Below, piece by piece: positions 20,301 to 27,926 of a DNA stretch of 64,000 nt; position 1 is the stretch's first letter, and each line of letters begins with the position of its first letter. This DNA is from a virus: positions 24,302-88,301 of IMG/VR virus record IMGVR_UViG_3300014050_000012; one strand, written 5' to 3'. Under the pieces are notes generated by a model. That model was not told the DNA's origin, did no database searches, and saw only the letters and a list, made by a program, of their open reading frames with translations. Made by a program: the position numbers and the translations under genes.

Positions 20301-22493
20301 ATCGATGAATATCCTCTTGGCTTTACTTTATATTTTCCACATTCTGGATATATGCTACCAACCTATAAACCGAATCCCAATGACACTCCACGAATAAGAT
20401 CAGCGAATCAAAGTGTTTATAAACCATATCCTGGTACTGGAGCGATGATTTGTCGTAGTTCATTATCTGATAATAATTGTCCAATATATTATACTGGAAT
20501 ATATACTTTGCCAACATTTTCTATTACAGGATACGAAATAGCATCAATAAATAATCAAACAAACTTTTATGTGACAGGATCATATGGTTATATACCAGGA
20601 TATCTAAGTGTATGGAAAAATAATACGCTGTTAACTAACAATACAGATTTTACTGCTACTGGAAGTCCATTAATAACTTTGTCTGTTTCTGTTAATCAAA
20701 ATGATGAAATTAGATGGAGTGGATTAGCATCTACCGGAACTGGATTAATTATAGATTTTGGCACAGAATCCATTTCTAGTTCGAATGTATACAGTGTATT
20801 TGATTTTAATTTAACTAATAATAAGAATAATATTTATCAATTAATTAATATTAGTAATGAAGAATTTTTTGATGAAAAAACGCAACAATTCTACTATAAG
20901 TATGGTGGAGAATTATCTAATGTTTGCGATTCTAATCTACTCTTTTCTGGATTATCTCCAATATCTGGACATATACAACTTATGCCATTTGGCGTAGAGT
21001 CTATGAATATGCCAAACAGTTTTAATCTTAAAGGCGTTCCTGCATCAACTATGAACTGTAAAACATGCTTATTGGGTAATGGTGAGTTCGACACGTCTGG
21101 ACCTAATCCTATACTTATTGGTAAAATGAGACCATCTATGATGTTAAATATTACAGGAAATATATATCCATTACAAGAATACGATTCAACAAATACTTGT
21201 ATATCCAATAATTATTATATGGGTGGCGGCGTACAAAATCTGACCCTAATAAGCGGCGTATCTATAAGCTTACTACCAGGATTTTCTAGTGGAGAAATAG
21301 AGGAAATTTGCTATAAAAATTGTTATGAAAGTGGTGTTTCGTATCTTAGTGGCATAGTGGTACCAACTCCAGTAATAGAAATTACTGACCCGATACCTTA
21401 TGTTCGTAATTCACAAAATGTAGCATATGCCCTAAGATGTTCTTTTGGCGACACTAGTGTAAAAAGAGATAATATACAAAACTATAGAGGGGTAGATATC
21501 AAATATTATATTAAACATTTAAATAGTGGATTATACTGGAATAATTCAGAAAATAAATTTGTATCTACAAAAACATTTTTTACACAATCTACAACAACGA
21601 ATCTATCATTACCACAATCCATACCTTACTCAGCGCCAATTTTAACTAGTGGAGCGACATATGAACTATTTATGGAAAGAGCATCAGATGAATTTCCAAC
21701 TGTAAATATTAATTCTTATCCGTATATGAGTAATGCTATTTATTGGATACATCAGGCAAATGACGGAAATTCCTATCCTGCAACATCATCAACATATCCT
21801 GGATTTATGCCTATTCGATATAATAGTGGTATATTTATTGAGACCGGAGTTCCATTTAGAATACCTGCTCAAATTATAGGTGGTAGTGGATCGTATCAAC
21901 CAACAATAACCGGTTATTTAAGTCTTATTGATAGTAATACGGAAGTCTTGGATATTAATGGATTATCTCATAATCTAGCTGTTAGTACTAGTGGATCTAT
22001 TGTTAATGATGGATTATGGAATATTCAAATTACTGGTAATATTACTGGATTATTAAATTCTTATTTATCAAATTATGACTTACATATAGATATTACAGAA
22101 AATATTTTAGCTCCATTTGGTAAAACTACTAATAATATTATTCCAGTAACCATGCTTAGTCCTTTGTCATTTGCTATAACTAGCGATGGAGGATCCACCG
22201 TTTCTGCGACAATCGGATCAGTATGGAGCATATCTTTTACTGTTACAGGTGGAAATAGGCCACCAAGATATCATACTAATACTACTCAATGGGCAATTGA
22301 TAATGAGCCTATAGTAGAAATTGATGGCGAAATTTGTAATCATATATTTACTAAGTCTTATAATATGTCTAATAATACTTGGTCATATACTGTAACTTCT
22401 GCAAATATAGTTTTGGGCAATGAAATCCATACGATAAAATATATTGATAAAATGGGATATAGTATTTCTCAAGTTATTAACATACAAGTGTAA
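11367..22493 (+). CDS. Giant tail fibre (3,708 aa): collagen-like, tail repeats, YadA-like head, Ig-like domains
   Basis: Residues 54-72 are six collagen-type triplets (GDKGDKGDKGDIGPPGQDG). Two fibre repeats follow (LPVSSGGTSNTS...VIYYDGTQL and LPIAYGGTNNT...LIYYDGSKL). Two DLLDGQH units lie near residues 314 and 521 (MDADLLDGQHGSFYRDAANI and its partner). Residues about 608-675 are a YadA-like head segment (NSLVVG, NSLAVG, NSIAL, NSIALG at regular spacing). The bulk, about 700-2500, is beta-rich Asn/Ser/Thr/Gly/Tyr sequence without recognised motifs. Ig-like repeats of about 90 residues, each with W-x-hydrophobic-x-hydrophobic starts and GLYNI-type turns, begin near 2518, 2760 and 3615. No chaperone tail ends the protein. 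It is likely a trimeric surface fibre. It is unusually long for one polypeptide, yet the frame is uninterrupted over 11 kb. Confidence 0.82.
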   Translation: MTIVNILEDSNNPNKYLIISSQDGTSESIVTTNVFVTSTSNNRLDLIEITKIPGDKGDKGDKGDIGPPGQDGLVFTVLPVSSGGTSNTSFITDKVIYYDGTQLVSSDLDINSIQTDIISNINAGNGLSKVQNGDEVTLNTNLGNGLTIVGDNQIGVDTNVVITKSTFDLSNTSFYQGILPIAYGGTNNTFFGLNSLIYYDGSKLATYPIPTGGIVHSGQQINIIAGSGLVGGGDITLPNGSVVIKLQNSDDITVFDDRIELSEIITTGTFTKVNVNSKGRVIGGSNITLNDVVTALGGMPWTSSTDGSGSGMDADLLDGQHGSFYRDAANISGTISTGVLPNIVSPATASKVQFNAKGLIIGTDFLTDTEITDALGYVPFDESGGTIFSNVEILGNLIADSATFDNNTITIGSPTNTNDIRGIRFRYNDVPAKHAVLAYYPAEGLFRISAESPGTSGIILTQEKADSKYVAVTGEQQISGIKTFLDNLNVYSRIIIRNPYPELSPLDIGSNSTLVQFLNADLLDGQHISYYRNAVNLTGILNTGVIIPHIQNRATVTYSNINNPDDGFVEYFPVFHRPSSGHPMVLRSSNVYHTGYNIHMKDSSLSVGFNILDDNISNSLVVGTNNSGSALATNSLAVGSQNIISGENSIALNYRSSAGTSNSIALGRYGETWLDDQISIGGFKNFNVGQDNIPRKDSHGQLSYIPLKYHGEAGGYVNILSFTLPENKTLEYEASLLFTKQINTGVASFNISPGIVKNYGYRDPSRGYAAYKKATMVTHHNVTEVYNNSQERIYNLAVELDNSYDANFKANDLEVTAKPYQYNTLDIQSYGTPIVITPKSDHSSKLKVTRGSSDLEDTYRDNYVIKIEPYNRSPYNTGAPITLGRNINHITECLYYRPSGSTTGIIKFSNHGFSPSCPFEISQYIGTGNIKILARKDSVFDFGLPTIQKTGTTINSFYKENNSNNEIIYRTYIDKNIFGTITGTVSFDIYKTSGVSSSDPLLPPVKLTGSYDWNPIFSGTHSVYETTLSFNFKATSLQLSNKNWSDLDNQKISLSIVKNNSANWTTYGLSNNITAYIHPHLGLLEFDLNATLPLSGPNIYLYTSEPVYPDFYGQPVYFYPGYYINDTTASINIEPYSYINYIYDNFKYIDSNTLGFEQKQLCYTTGTDMILISYPSILKHRTNLIADENEPLFLQIGDSIKINNTNDTITNIYIDNSGQKHYSVSNSYSANTGYVYLTSSISGVGFSSQRSFNSITGSYTFSRSSNSDYSSTLEGQTFAPLISLPIPGCVINEPPFYSPNCLYSVPTGYNFTFTFNSGLYPNGQDYLSSNVWSSFSSNALIVSSSIILSSGQNYVDLPPLLVPNGFLNSTGVNVAKYSSSIFDFRLNNLRMSDSTYKIRYSGYDPNNNTGINSTFNGLPAILISGDYNRFYFDTASTGNEIFAYKFLTILDSNNQHYISNTFRSQINNTNPTIDNYGNKLIRCSDWGLLSDSRWTGEVECNNFNLDFSVSLPLDLNNNFIENFTQNTSTTGTFIIASGTGLILPADTGTWTAYGLSGINNIYGDIVLYLKCRENYNYTNFSGVLSTGQLAQQSIYNRGFTVTEIYPEIDCNIYSANGTNTGIFSISLSNKQNYHTLTVNYPDTYLDYFRLLQSSNTIDIHNNLNLSFALLNGSNTTIVSGIFLPNTQCNKHIINKPFSKIYNVNSNTFNIAVVSGYIPSGLPSSGPIILTIPKIYDLVPSDQMPSYHTESRGVFDFSSSNAILSNGIYTIEKLDDYNIYLYDFPRSFVTGADSGESTIRYNNIGFNITDDKFSLWGKNFAGDTILHPWRDVPTFVSDSPGICESGKLCIRFSGIPNYFQEKDNFWVDIIPDIYPQSTGLVYATGYYVTGLSGINDSTVYIRCTGASSLGVVLGMNIYSTNNWTPNNSYISSLVSGQVIKLNTNITSASPGIYTNIHSNSFAYPYLFAFNKETSSQNAETDILREAWRTFISGAYSIHRDEVAPTVVSILTKIPPFYYNANHPYYSAWNSSQATRGVNVWKNTGSTGISMMITGVENIQTDKNPNYGYRFVNTSPSISFQPSITGYGTSGNIANTGNNSKFRFALDELNKYLCVTSISGIHRPTLSSGLLGANVNFLSASDWTMNSSKTENTNLLVKDIDNFTLLGIDTISLNNTHNVIYNSGNNIFIASGLPQNSGLKFRFGLCGGASIPSLPPEIQVFGINSNFNYTTKHVYGLPTGDQGLSSYSNLITPYSNVWYIDLYVNELNNIPSFSYSFKDILYNKVTGIIYNNNQAANHYYINNFTTTTYSNGTLPWVASFDLENVSSGTNIGISGGSGNNVLILSSGLVYNPYISKWQGYIFGSGTGINTTYSNLPVGITGAINLVHTGNLLVTGVNAAYSPRISNLLDTIKFRNTGLDPIVLYFNYQKAIGEIDSPSIQLSNYPSGATISTNKISDINLNAFAQATNKELWKITIGNIGATGYTLNGVASLSPYIDNFSSKIISYDLFGISNVLSPDPINLTNTNWLIQLSVDGGGGPNYPPNIQLFNTPSVYQTGTLAYDYTNSQWDISLIGKIDDLQRYNIATGLYNIQIYGRDTTGYATSSTSFTYLCNPEILNLRKWYAVKDKSYLINYEVNNCCRNEYNVNSNTFITDPNLPTSETLLYKKYNPLINTYELRYLGDAPVDKWGARLEISNIDTEYAYDAVNANTFTIDVKGLDSDVISVVGLLKLKELETINSDYPPIDIINVNPEEDKTKALTQGDNWSLSFNVVGGLSNINFPPTILLSGLPSVCSGYFPDIEPNGPPCLSSFSFNNSTLRWTFNFAGQSNCTTGLYNISIKAFDSTGEDTAYTNLFFEPLPIPGPSVVSKLTSNSLFPNCLPFSGDIHVISPRRGSPCPYITGIKGWELIGSLPNGLALVSNELAGLSAPHYVGTGIVSITGTATQFAPDNVYPAFIIRATGFNDKTAQTVITLNSAGIVPIDEYPLGFTLYFPHSGYMLPTYKPNPNDTPRIRSANQSVYKPYPGTGAMICRSSLSDNNCPIYYTGIYTLPTFSITGYEIASINNQTNFYVTGSYGYIPGYLSVWKNNTLLTNNTDFTATGSPLITLSVSVNQNDEIRWSGLASTGTGLIIDFGTESISSSNVYSVFDFNLTNNKNNIYQLINISNEEFFDEKTQQFYYKYGGELSNVCDSNLLFSGLSPISGHIQLMPFGVESMNMPNSFNLKGVPASTMNCKTCLLGNGEFDTSGPNPILIGKMRPSMMLNITGNIYPLQEYDSTNTCISNNYYMGGGVQNLTLISGVSISLLPGFSSGEIEEICYKNCYESGVSYLSGIVVPTPVIEITDPIPYVRNSQNVAYALRCSFGDTSVKRDNIQNYRGVDIKYYIKHLNSGLYWNNSENKFVSTKTFFTQSTTTNLSLPQSIPYSAPILTSGATYELFMERASDEFPTVNINSYPYMSNAIYWIHQANDGNSYPATSSTYPGFMPIRYNSGIFIETGVPFRIPAQIIGGSGSYQPTITGYLSLIDSNTEVLDINGLSHNLAVSTSGSIVNDGLWNIQITGNITGLLNSYLSNYDLHIDITENILAPFGKTTNNIIPVTMLSPLSFAITSDGGSTVSATIGSVWSISFTVTGGNRPPRYHTNTTQWAIDNEPIVEIDGEICNHIFTKSYNMSNNTWSYTVTSANIVLGNEIHTIKYIDKMGYSISQVINIQV

Positions 22494-22495
22494 TT

Positions 22496-23158
22496 ATGGC
22501 TACAATTTTACCAACAGCACAACCCAATCATATTGTTAGCGTATTATCCTATAATCCTGTCGATACGGGAGTATTAATGGGAGTAGATCTTACTATAAGA
22601 GACTTATTGGGTAGTCAAGTATCTATTATAGAAACCACAAGAGGCTTGCAAGGATATACGGGACCAAGAGGTAGCGGATTTAGATATTTTACAGATAGCG
22701 ATAATCCATTATCCTTTATTGAAGCAAGTGGAACATCTGATACTTTATTTATTAATTCTTCTGGTAATACTCAGATATTTTTTGATAATACTACAAAAAC
22801 ACTTACAATAGGATCAACCCCGCTAGATACTGGTAATATCCCATTTTCCATAGATGTTGGCGGAACGAATAATACAACTTATGATACCAATTATTTAATT
22901 TATTATGATGGCAACAAATTAACCAGCTCAACAGTAGACGAAACGATGATATCGAATTTTATGTCTACTGGAACAAGTTTGAAAATTGGTGACGGTACGA
23001 ATGTTGTTATTTCTTACAATATGAAAGATAAGCTTAATATTGTCAGCTCAAGTGGTATTGAAATTATATATGATGATATTACTAATACTATTTCTATAGG
23101 CTCTAGCGGAACCAAAAAAACAATGTCTCCGTTAGTTTCTTCATTAATTTTCGGATAG
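22496..23158 (+). CDS. Short fibre protein, compact homologue of the giant fibre N-terminus
   Basis: The 220-residue protein has a small collagen-like stretch (GLQGYTGPRGSG, about residue 50) and a fibre repeat (IDVGGTNNTTYDTNYLIYYD, about 119-138), the same two elements in the same order as in the preceding giant gene. The rest is beta-rich with ITIGSS-like turns. It starts two bases after the giant stop codon, without a strong ribosome site, so coupling is likely. It may be an accessory or truncated fibre that co-assembles with the giant one, or an independent short spike. Confidence 0.65.
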   Translation: MATILPTAQPNHIVSVLSYNPVDTGVLMGVDLTIRDLLGSQVSIIETTRGLQGYTGPRGSGFRYFTDSDNPLSFIEASGTSDTLFINSSGNTQIFFDNTTKTLTIGSTPLDTGNIPFSIDVGGTNNTTYDTNYLIYYDGNKLTSSTVDETMISNFMSTGTSLKIGDGTNVVISYNMKDKLNIVSSSGIEIIYDDITNTISIGSSGTKKTMSPLVSSLIFG

Positions 23159-23167
23159 GAGATACTT

Positions 23168-23527
23168 ATGGCAGATCCAAATATTGTTGATACTACAATT
23201 GTTAAAGGTAAAACCGCTGTAATAGCTAATATAGCAACAACAGGTACCACATTATTAACTAATACCACAAGTAATTCTGTATATAAAATTGGAACATTAA
23301 TTATTAGTAATATTGATGGCGTTGCTCCATATGATGTGAGCGTGAGTTTTGTGCGTAGTACTACTCCTTATAAACTTATTAGTACCGTATCTATTCCTCA
23401 AGATTCTAGTTTAGTAGTTATAAGTCGAGACACTAGTATATATTTACAAGAAAATGATACGCTACAAGCAACAGCAAGTTCTGGAAATGTACTACAAGCT
23501 ATTTGTAGTTATGAGGAAATTTTATGA
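23168..23527 (+). CDS. Conserved small virion-structural-type protein
   Basis: The 119-residue protein contains VYKIGTLIISNIDG, DVSVSFVRS, a STVSIPQDSSLVVISRDTSIY stretch, and LQENDTLQATAS. This pattern (strand, polar turn, P-x-x-S/T-LVVI, LxExD-xLxA-AS, C-terminal SYEE) is, from memory, a recurring family of small structural proteins in marine and environmental phages. It has a strong AGGAG ribosome site. Its stop overlaps the next ATG (ATGA), coupling it to the Ig-like protein. A beta-sandwich decoration or fibre-linking role is inferred. Confidence 0.6.
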   Translation: MADPNIVDTTIVKGKTAVIANIATTGTTLLTNTTSNSVYKIGTLIISNIDGVAPYDVSVSFVRSTTPYKLISTVSIPQDSSLVVISRDTSIYLQENDTLQATASSGNVLQAICSYEEIL

Positions 23528-24546
23528 GATATACTAATGGTGGCTATATTGGCACCGGAATACTCCCACTATCATCTGGAGAATTTGATGGTATTTGGAG
23601 ATATTATACTGATGTTACGAGAAATATTCGTAATAATAAATGGTGTGTAAGTACTGTTCCAGCCAATGCTAGAGTATCACCGTCTAGTGTTGTTGAAACT
23701 ACCGGAACTTTAATCACTTTAAATTGTTTGTATGATGATGATCCTTATGGTTTTATAGAATCTTTTCAGTGGCAAATATCTTCTAATAATATTACTTGGT
23801 CTAATATTTCTGGCGCTATTTCTGGTTCTTATATTTTTACTATGACATCTGGTAACAATAACACATATTATAGATGTAAAATAGATAGAGCTTTTAAAAA
23901 TGTTTTTAGCGTTTCGTCTTCAATATCTGTTGGTTTGAATACTATCACAATTAGTGATCATCCAGATGATACGACTGTATATGCCGGAGAACAAACTACA
24001 TTTTATGTAATAGCAAGCGTAGATGGTGGAGCAACTATTAATTATCAGTGGCAAGTATCAACTAATGGTGGATCATCATGGTCTAATGCTCCGGGATCTT
24101 CTACTTCAGCATCATACAGCGTCACTCCTCCGTATAGTAGTAATGGATACTTATATCGATGTTATTTAACCGCTGCTGGCGCCACACCAGCAACATCAAA
24201 TTCTGCAACATTAACAGTAAACGATAATTCTATTTATATTTATTATCAGCCAAGTCCAGGATATTGCTTATATTCTAGTCCTGTATTTTTCTATATTAGT
24301 GCATATATTTACTATGGATCTCCACTATCTTATCAGTGGTATAAATCGTCTTCACAAGGTGGTCCATTTACGGCCATTACGAACGATTCTGGGTTTAGTG
24401 GTGGGGATACTAGTTCTCTAACTATAGATTGTACTCAACAAACCAGTAATCTATATATTAAGTGTAAGGTGTATTGGAGTATAATAGAACAATATAGCGA
24501 TACTGTTCTTTACGACGCTACCGTATACACGCCTCCGCCGCCATAA
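23524..24546 (+). CDS. Three-domain Ig-like virion surface protein
   Basis: The protein has 340 residues. After about 45 N-terminal residues (GGYIGTGILPLSSGEFDGIW) there are three Ig-like domains, at about 45-140, 141-232 and 235-332. Each has the core tryptophan pattern (FQWQISSN, YQWQVSTNG, YQWYKSS) and a cysteine on the partner strand (YYRCK, LYRCY, IKCKV). Such Ig-like modules are common on phage heads and tails and are thought to help weak carbohydrate adhesion. The start overlaps the previous stop and has a GAGGAA site. It ends in a TPPPP tail. Which part of the virion carries it is not shown. Confidence 0.72.
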   Translation: MRYTNGGYIGTGILPLSSGEFDGIWRYYTDVTRNIRNNKWCVSTVPANARVSPSSVVETTGTLITLNCLYDDDPYGFIESFQWQISSNNITWSNISGAISGSYIFTMTSGNNNTYYRCKIDRAFKNVFSVSSSISVGLNTITISDHPDDTTVYAGEQTTFYVIASVDGGATINYQWQVSTNGGSSWSNAPGSSTSASYSVTPPYSSNGYLYRCYLTAAGATPATSNSATLTVNDNSIYIYYQPSPGYCLYSSPVFFYISAYIYYGSPLSYQWYKSSSQGGPFTAITNDSGFSGGDTSSLTIDCTQQTSNLYIKCKVYWSIIEQYSDTVLYDATVYTPPPP

Positions 24547-24561
24547 ACTAGCGAGAATACC

Positions 24562-25095
24562 ATGAATATATTTGATAGTGTGTTAACGCCACAATATAAA
24601 CAAGTTTATAAAGATGCTATTGATAGTTTAATATCATCTAACGGTTTGGGTACTCAGTGTAAATTATCATATAACAGTAATATAACATCAGCTACAGATT
24701 GTAATAATTGTTTAATAGATCCTATATATAAAAAATCTATGGGCAAATATAATGGTTCTGGACCAAGAAGTTTTCCAGAAGGAGCCGTTTGTCCAGTGTG
24801 TAATGGGGCTGGATTTTTGGTTGTAAATAATAGTGAAACCATATATATGGCCGTACTAGTATCTGAAAAAAACTGGATAAATATAGGTCTTGATCCTGTT
24901 AAAATACCCCAAGGATCTTTACAAACTATTAGCAAGGCTGATACATTTAATAAAATTATGAATAGTTATTCTATGGCCATATCTGATCAAAATGGTACAA
25001 ATAATAATTTATTATATGAAAGAGATAGTGATCCAACATATGTTGGTTTTGGTAATAATGATTATATCATTACAATGTGGAAAAGAATAATATGA
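24562..25095 (+). CDS. Putative head-tail connector (zinc-ribbon type)
   Basis: The protein has 177 residues. Two cysteine pairs (CNNC near residue 49 and CPVCNGAGF near 79) flank YKKSMGKYNGSGPRSFPEGA, which fits a structural zinc ribbon. The layout C-x2-C, then a Gly/Pro-rich loop, then CPxCxGxG is, from memory, found in head-completion or head-tail joining proteins of environmental phages. The C-terminal half is beta-rich and ends ITMWKRII. Its place at the head of the connector, tube and tape-measure run supports a neck role. Its stop overlaps the next gene's ATG. Confidence 0.55.
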   Translation: MNIFDSVLTPQYKQVYKDAIDSLISSNGLGTQCKLSYNSNITSATDCNNCLIDPIYKKSMGKYNGSGPRSFPEGAVCPVCNGAGFLVVNNSETIYMAVLVSEKNWINIGLDPVKIPQGSLQTISKADTFNKIMNSYSMAISDQNGTNNNLLYERDSDPTYVGFGNNDYIITMWKRII

Positions 25096-25727
25096 AATAT
25101 CATATTAATTTAGTAGAGTCTGATTCTACAATTAATAAATTAATTTTACAAAATTTATTGCCTTTAGTTAATAAGAAATTAGATGGTGCTATTACTCAAA
25201 TTATTCGTCTTATTAATCTTGGATTAGAAAACTCTATACGAAACCAAAATGAATACGGCTCTTTAACTATGCCAAATGGTAAACTAAGAGCTGAATTTGG
25301 TATAAGCGATATTGGCTTAGTTGATGGTGCAATTAATGCTATTCTGGATAGTGTGTATGTACAAAGAAAGCCATTGAGAGCTTCTAAAAATGGATTAGTT
25401 GGTGGTTTTTTACTAGGATTTATGCCCAATAATGTGCTTTTGAGCGTAGCGGATCAGTTTAGTGTAATTACTGAAAAGGGACAGTCATTACCGTGGTTAA
25501 AATGGCTATTATTTGAAGGAACATCTTCGATAGTAAAAGACTATGATGTAAAATTTGGACCCAACACAAAATCACGAACTGGCGAAGCTATTATGGTACA
25601 AACTAACAGATCATGGAGAGTGCCACCAGAATTTGCTGGAACAATAGCTGATAATTGGTTTACTAGAGCTATTGATAGTATTGATGATAGTATAGAGACT
25701 ATTATAATAAAATCTATGAAAGAATAA
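25092..25727 (+). CDS. Putative neck/tail-completion protein (HK97 gp10-like candidate)
   Basis: I place the start at ATG 25092, which overlaps the previous stop as ATGA and has GGAAAAG six bases upstream; a GTG at 25077 in the same frame is the alternative. The product has 211 residues. An N-terminal helical half (INKLILQNLLPLVNKKLDGA, then FGISDIGLVDGAINAI) precedes a signature stretch with LPWLKWLLFEGTSSIVKDYD, then SRTGEAIM and WRVPPEFAGTIADNWFTRAI. That second part resembles a minor neck/tail-completion family of large environmental phages. It probably links the head connector to the tail, but the assignment rests on pattern and position. Confidence 0.55.
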   Translation: MKYHINLVESDSTINKLILQNLLPLVNKKLDGAITQIIRLINLGLENSIRNQNEYGSLTMPNGKLRAEFGISDIGLVDGAINAILDSVYVQRKPLRASKNGLVGGFLLGFMPNNVLLSVADQFSVITEKGQSLPWLKWLLFEGTSSIVKDYDVKFGPNTKSRTGEAIMVQTNRSWRVPPEFAGTIADNWFTRAIDSIDDSIETIIIKSMKE

Positions 25728-25729
25728 TT

Positions 25730-26656
25730 ATGTCTGATTGTGGCTTCGGTAATACATTTGATAAAATAGATAGTTTTAACGAATATTCCTTAATGGCACA
25801 AACAGAGGAAAATCTTAAAGCTTATCTAGATTGGGGATTTTTAAACCTGGGTGGTTTTGTTAATTGTACAGGACTAGATACCAATCTTTATCAATCTCAA
25901 GATACTAAAGCAATACATTATGAAACTCCCCAGTATGCTACTGGCAGAGCATGGAGAACACTACATAAATCTTGGGTTTATGAAAGTGGTATTAATTATG
26001 ATGGAAATATTCCAGTATCAATAAGCGGAGTTAAGGTCAATAATACCTTTTTACCTGCACCAACAGGTAGTGGAAATTATGCATATAAATTAGACTATAA
26101 TAATGGACAAATTATTTTTAATAAACCTATACCCACAGGATCACGAGTTAATATTGATCATTCATACAAAAAATGCCAAGTCTACAAAAGTAGCAGCTGC
26201 AATTGGTGGTCAGAGTTTAAAAATGCCATATATTCTAATTTGCCAAATGAATACTCTTTGCAAACTCCAGCTATTGTTATAGAACCCATAAATACGGCCA
26301 CAATGATTCCGTATCAAATTGGAGATAGATCATTTTTTATTAATCAAGATTTTTTACTTTATATTTTTTCTGACTCTGCTGTTGAAAGAAATAATTTAGC
26401 CGATATAATTAGATTACAAAAAGAAAAAACTATTTTTTCATATGATATTAATAAAGTTATAAAAGATAATGTGTATATATTAACGTACAATGGAGAACTT
26501 AATCCTAGTGGTTTGGCTTATCAATCTTTGATAACTAATAATTCCTATAAATATAAAAATATTTTTCTATACAACGTGAATTTAATGGGATTAGAAAGCT
26601 ATAGCAAAAAATTATTTTGGTGTATTCTTAGATTAACCACACAAACAATACATTAA
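25730..26656 (+). CDS. Putative neck/tail-terminator region protein, family not recognised
   Basis: The 308-residue protein starts two bases after the previous stop. Its N-terminal part (SFNEYSLMAQTEENLKAYLD) is helical, followed by a beta-rich centre with a duplicated glycine turn (GVKVNNTFLPAPTGSGNYAY, then DYNNGQIIFNKPIPTGSRVN) and a cysteine pair (KKCQVYKSSSCNWW). The C-terminal half looks alpha/beta. There is no enzyme motif. Lying between the gp10-like candidate and the tail tube, it occupies the usual slot of a tail terminator or neck protein. That role is inferred from order only. Confidence 0.5.
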   Translation: MSDCGFGNTFDKIDSFNEYSLMAQTEENLKAYLDWGFLNLGGFVNCTGLDTNLYQSQDTKAIHYETPQYATGRAWRTLHKSWVYESGINYDGNIPVSISGVKVNNTFLPAPTGSGNYAYKLDYNNGQIIFNKPIPTGSRVNIDHSYKKCQVYKSSSCNWWSEFKNAIYSNLPNEYSLQTPAIVIEPINTATMIPYQIGDRSFFINQDFLLYIFSDSAVERNNLADIIRLQKEKTIFSYDINKVIKDNVYILTYNGELNPSGLAYQSLITNNSYKYKNIFLYNVNLMGLESYSKKLFWCILRLTTQTIH

Positions 26657-26669
26657 AGGGAGAATCCTC

Positions 26670-27773
26670 ATGGCCAATTCCAGAATTTATTATGCTGTTC
26701 AATCCGTAAGACTTCGTGGCCCATCTGGTACAGAGGTTACGCCAATAAATACCGACTGGGATCGCGTTAGAGGCTTACAAACAGTAGGTATTAATACCAA
26801 TTTTAACCTTGAACCAATTTATCAAATGGGTCAGTTAGAGTTGTATGATAATTTCGAAGAAGTGCCTGATGTTGAAGTTACTCTAAACAAAGTACTTGAC
26901 GGTTTTCCTTTAATCTATGGTATGGCCCAAGGTACTGGTACTCTTAATGAAATTGCTAACAATAGATGTGGTGTGCAACTTGGTATATTTAAAGATTCTG
27001 CTGCTGCTGCTACTGGAACCACAGAACAGCTATTACAAATCGAACCCGCATATGTATCAACAGCCACATATACTTTTAGCACAGATGGCAATTTCACAGA
27101 AGATGTTACTCTTGTTGCTAATGATAAAGAATGGCTAACAACTCAAGCAGATTTTGGTTCCTATGGCGATAATGATACATTCTGGACAACTAGTCCAACA
27201 GGGTTTGGTATTGCTCGTAGACAACAATTTAATCTTGGCGCAAGCATTTTACCAAATAGCGGAAATAATGCTGGCCCTCTAGTCCGCTATACAAATGGCG
27301 GTATTGCTCCGGGTTCTCGCATTACTAGCTTAACTATAACAGCTAATCTTAATCGCGAAGAAATCAGAGAACTTGGCCAAAGACGACCATTTATTCGCTA
27401 TATTAATTTCCCAGTTGAAATTACTTGCGAAATTGAAGTTACTGCTGCTAGTGGAGACCTTGTGGGCGTTAATAATACTAATGCGGCTTGTGCTAATCCC
27501 AAAGCTCTAGAAAATAAACAAATTAAAGTTGTATTATGCGACGGCACAACTTTTGATCTTGGCACCAAGAATAAACTTACCACAGTAAACTATCAAGGTG
27601 GTGATACTGGTGGTGGTAATGCTACTGTTACATATAGTTACCAGAACTTTAATGACTTTACATTTATTCAAGGTACTGGATATGATGGTAGTACTGCCAT
27701 TTCCAATAAGATTTGGGAAAGTATGGGTGGTGGTCAAGACTTTAATTTTAATGATGGTAGTAATCCAGGTTAG
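26670..27773 (+). CDS. Major tail tube protein
   Basis: The protein has 367 residues. The N-terminal third contains VRGLQTVGINTNFNLEPIYQ, then MGQLELYDNFEEVPDVEVTL, then KVLDGFPLIYGMA. From memory this run is typical of tail tube proteins of large environmental phages: beta strands around a G-Q-L-E-L-Y-D/E-N loop and a PDVEVTL-x-KVLDG strand. A central insert (about 150-210) and a glycine-rich C-terminus follow. It has a strong AGGGAG ribosome site, and its codons are less AT-biased than those of its neighbours, fitting a highly expressed structural protein. It lies between neck proteins and the chaperone-like genes before the tape measure. No sheath gene is adjacent. Confidence 0.7.
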   Translation: MANSRIYYAVQSVRLRGPSGTEVTPINTDWDRVRGLQTVGINTNFNLEPIYQMGQLELYDNFEEVPDVEVTLNKVLDGFPLIYGMAQGTGTLNEIANNRCGVQLGIFKDSAAAATGTTEQLLQIEPAYVSTATYTFSTDGNFTEDVTLVANDKEWLTTQADFGSYGDNDTFWTTSPTGFGIARRQQFNLGASILPNSGNNAGPLVRYTNGGIAPGSRITSLTITANLNREEIRELGQRRPFIRYINFPVEITCEIEVTAASGDLVGVNNTNAACANPKALENKQIKVVLCDGTTFDLGTKNKLTTVNYQGGDTGGGNATVTYSYQNFNDFTFIQGTGYDGSTAISNKIWESMGGGQDFNFNDGSNPG

Positions 27774-27797
27774 TAAATACTAAGGATTCAAATAGGG

Positions 27798-27926
27798 ATG
27801 GATGATATATTTATACTTATAGGTAAATTATATTTGGAATTGTATCAAGCTCAAAAGCTGATCGAGATACAAAACCAAAAAATACAATCACTATCTAACG
27901 GCACTTCTGTTTCTAGCAATGATTAG
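27798..27926 (+). CDS. Tiny coiled protein (42 aa) upstream of the chaperone-like genes
   Basis: ATG at 27798 follows an ATAGGG stretch, and the frame runs to TAG at 27924-27926. The product is an amphipathic helix (MDDIFILIGKLYLELYQAQK, then LIEIQNQKIQSL) with a polar tail. Its last eight bases overlap the ATG of the 344-residue gene, which itself lacks a ribosome site, so translation of this small frame probably drives the next one. The function is unknown. Confidence 0.5.
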   Translation: MDDIFILIGKLYLELYQAQKLIEIQNQKIQSLSNGTSVSSND

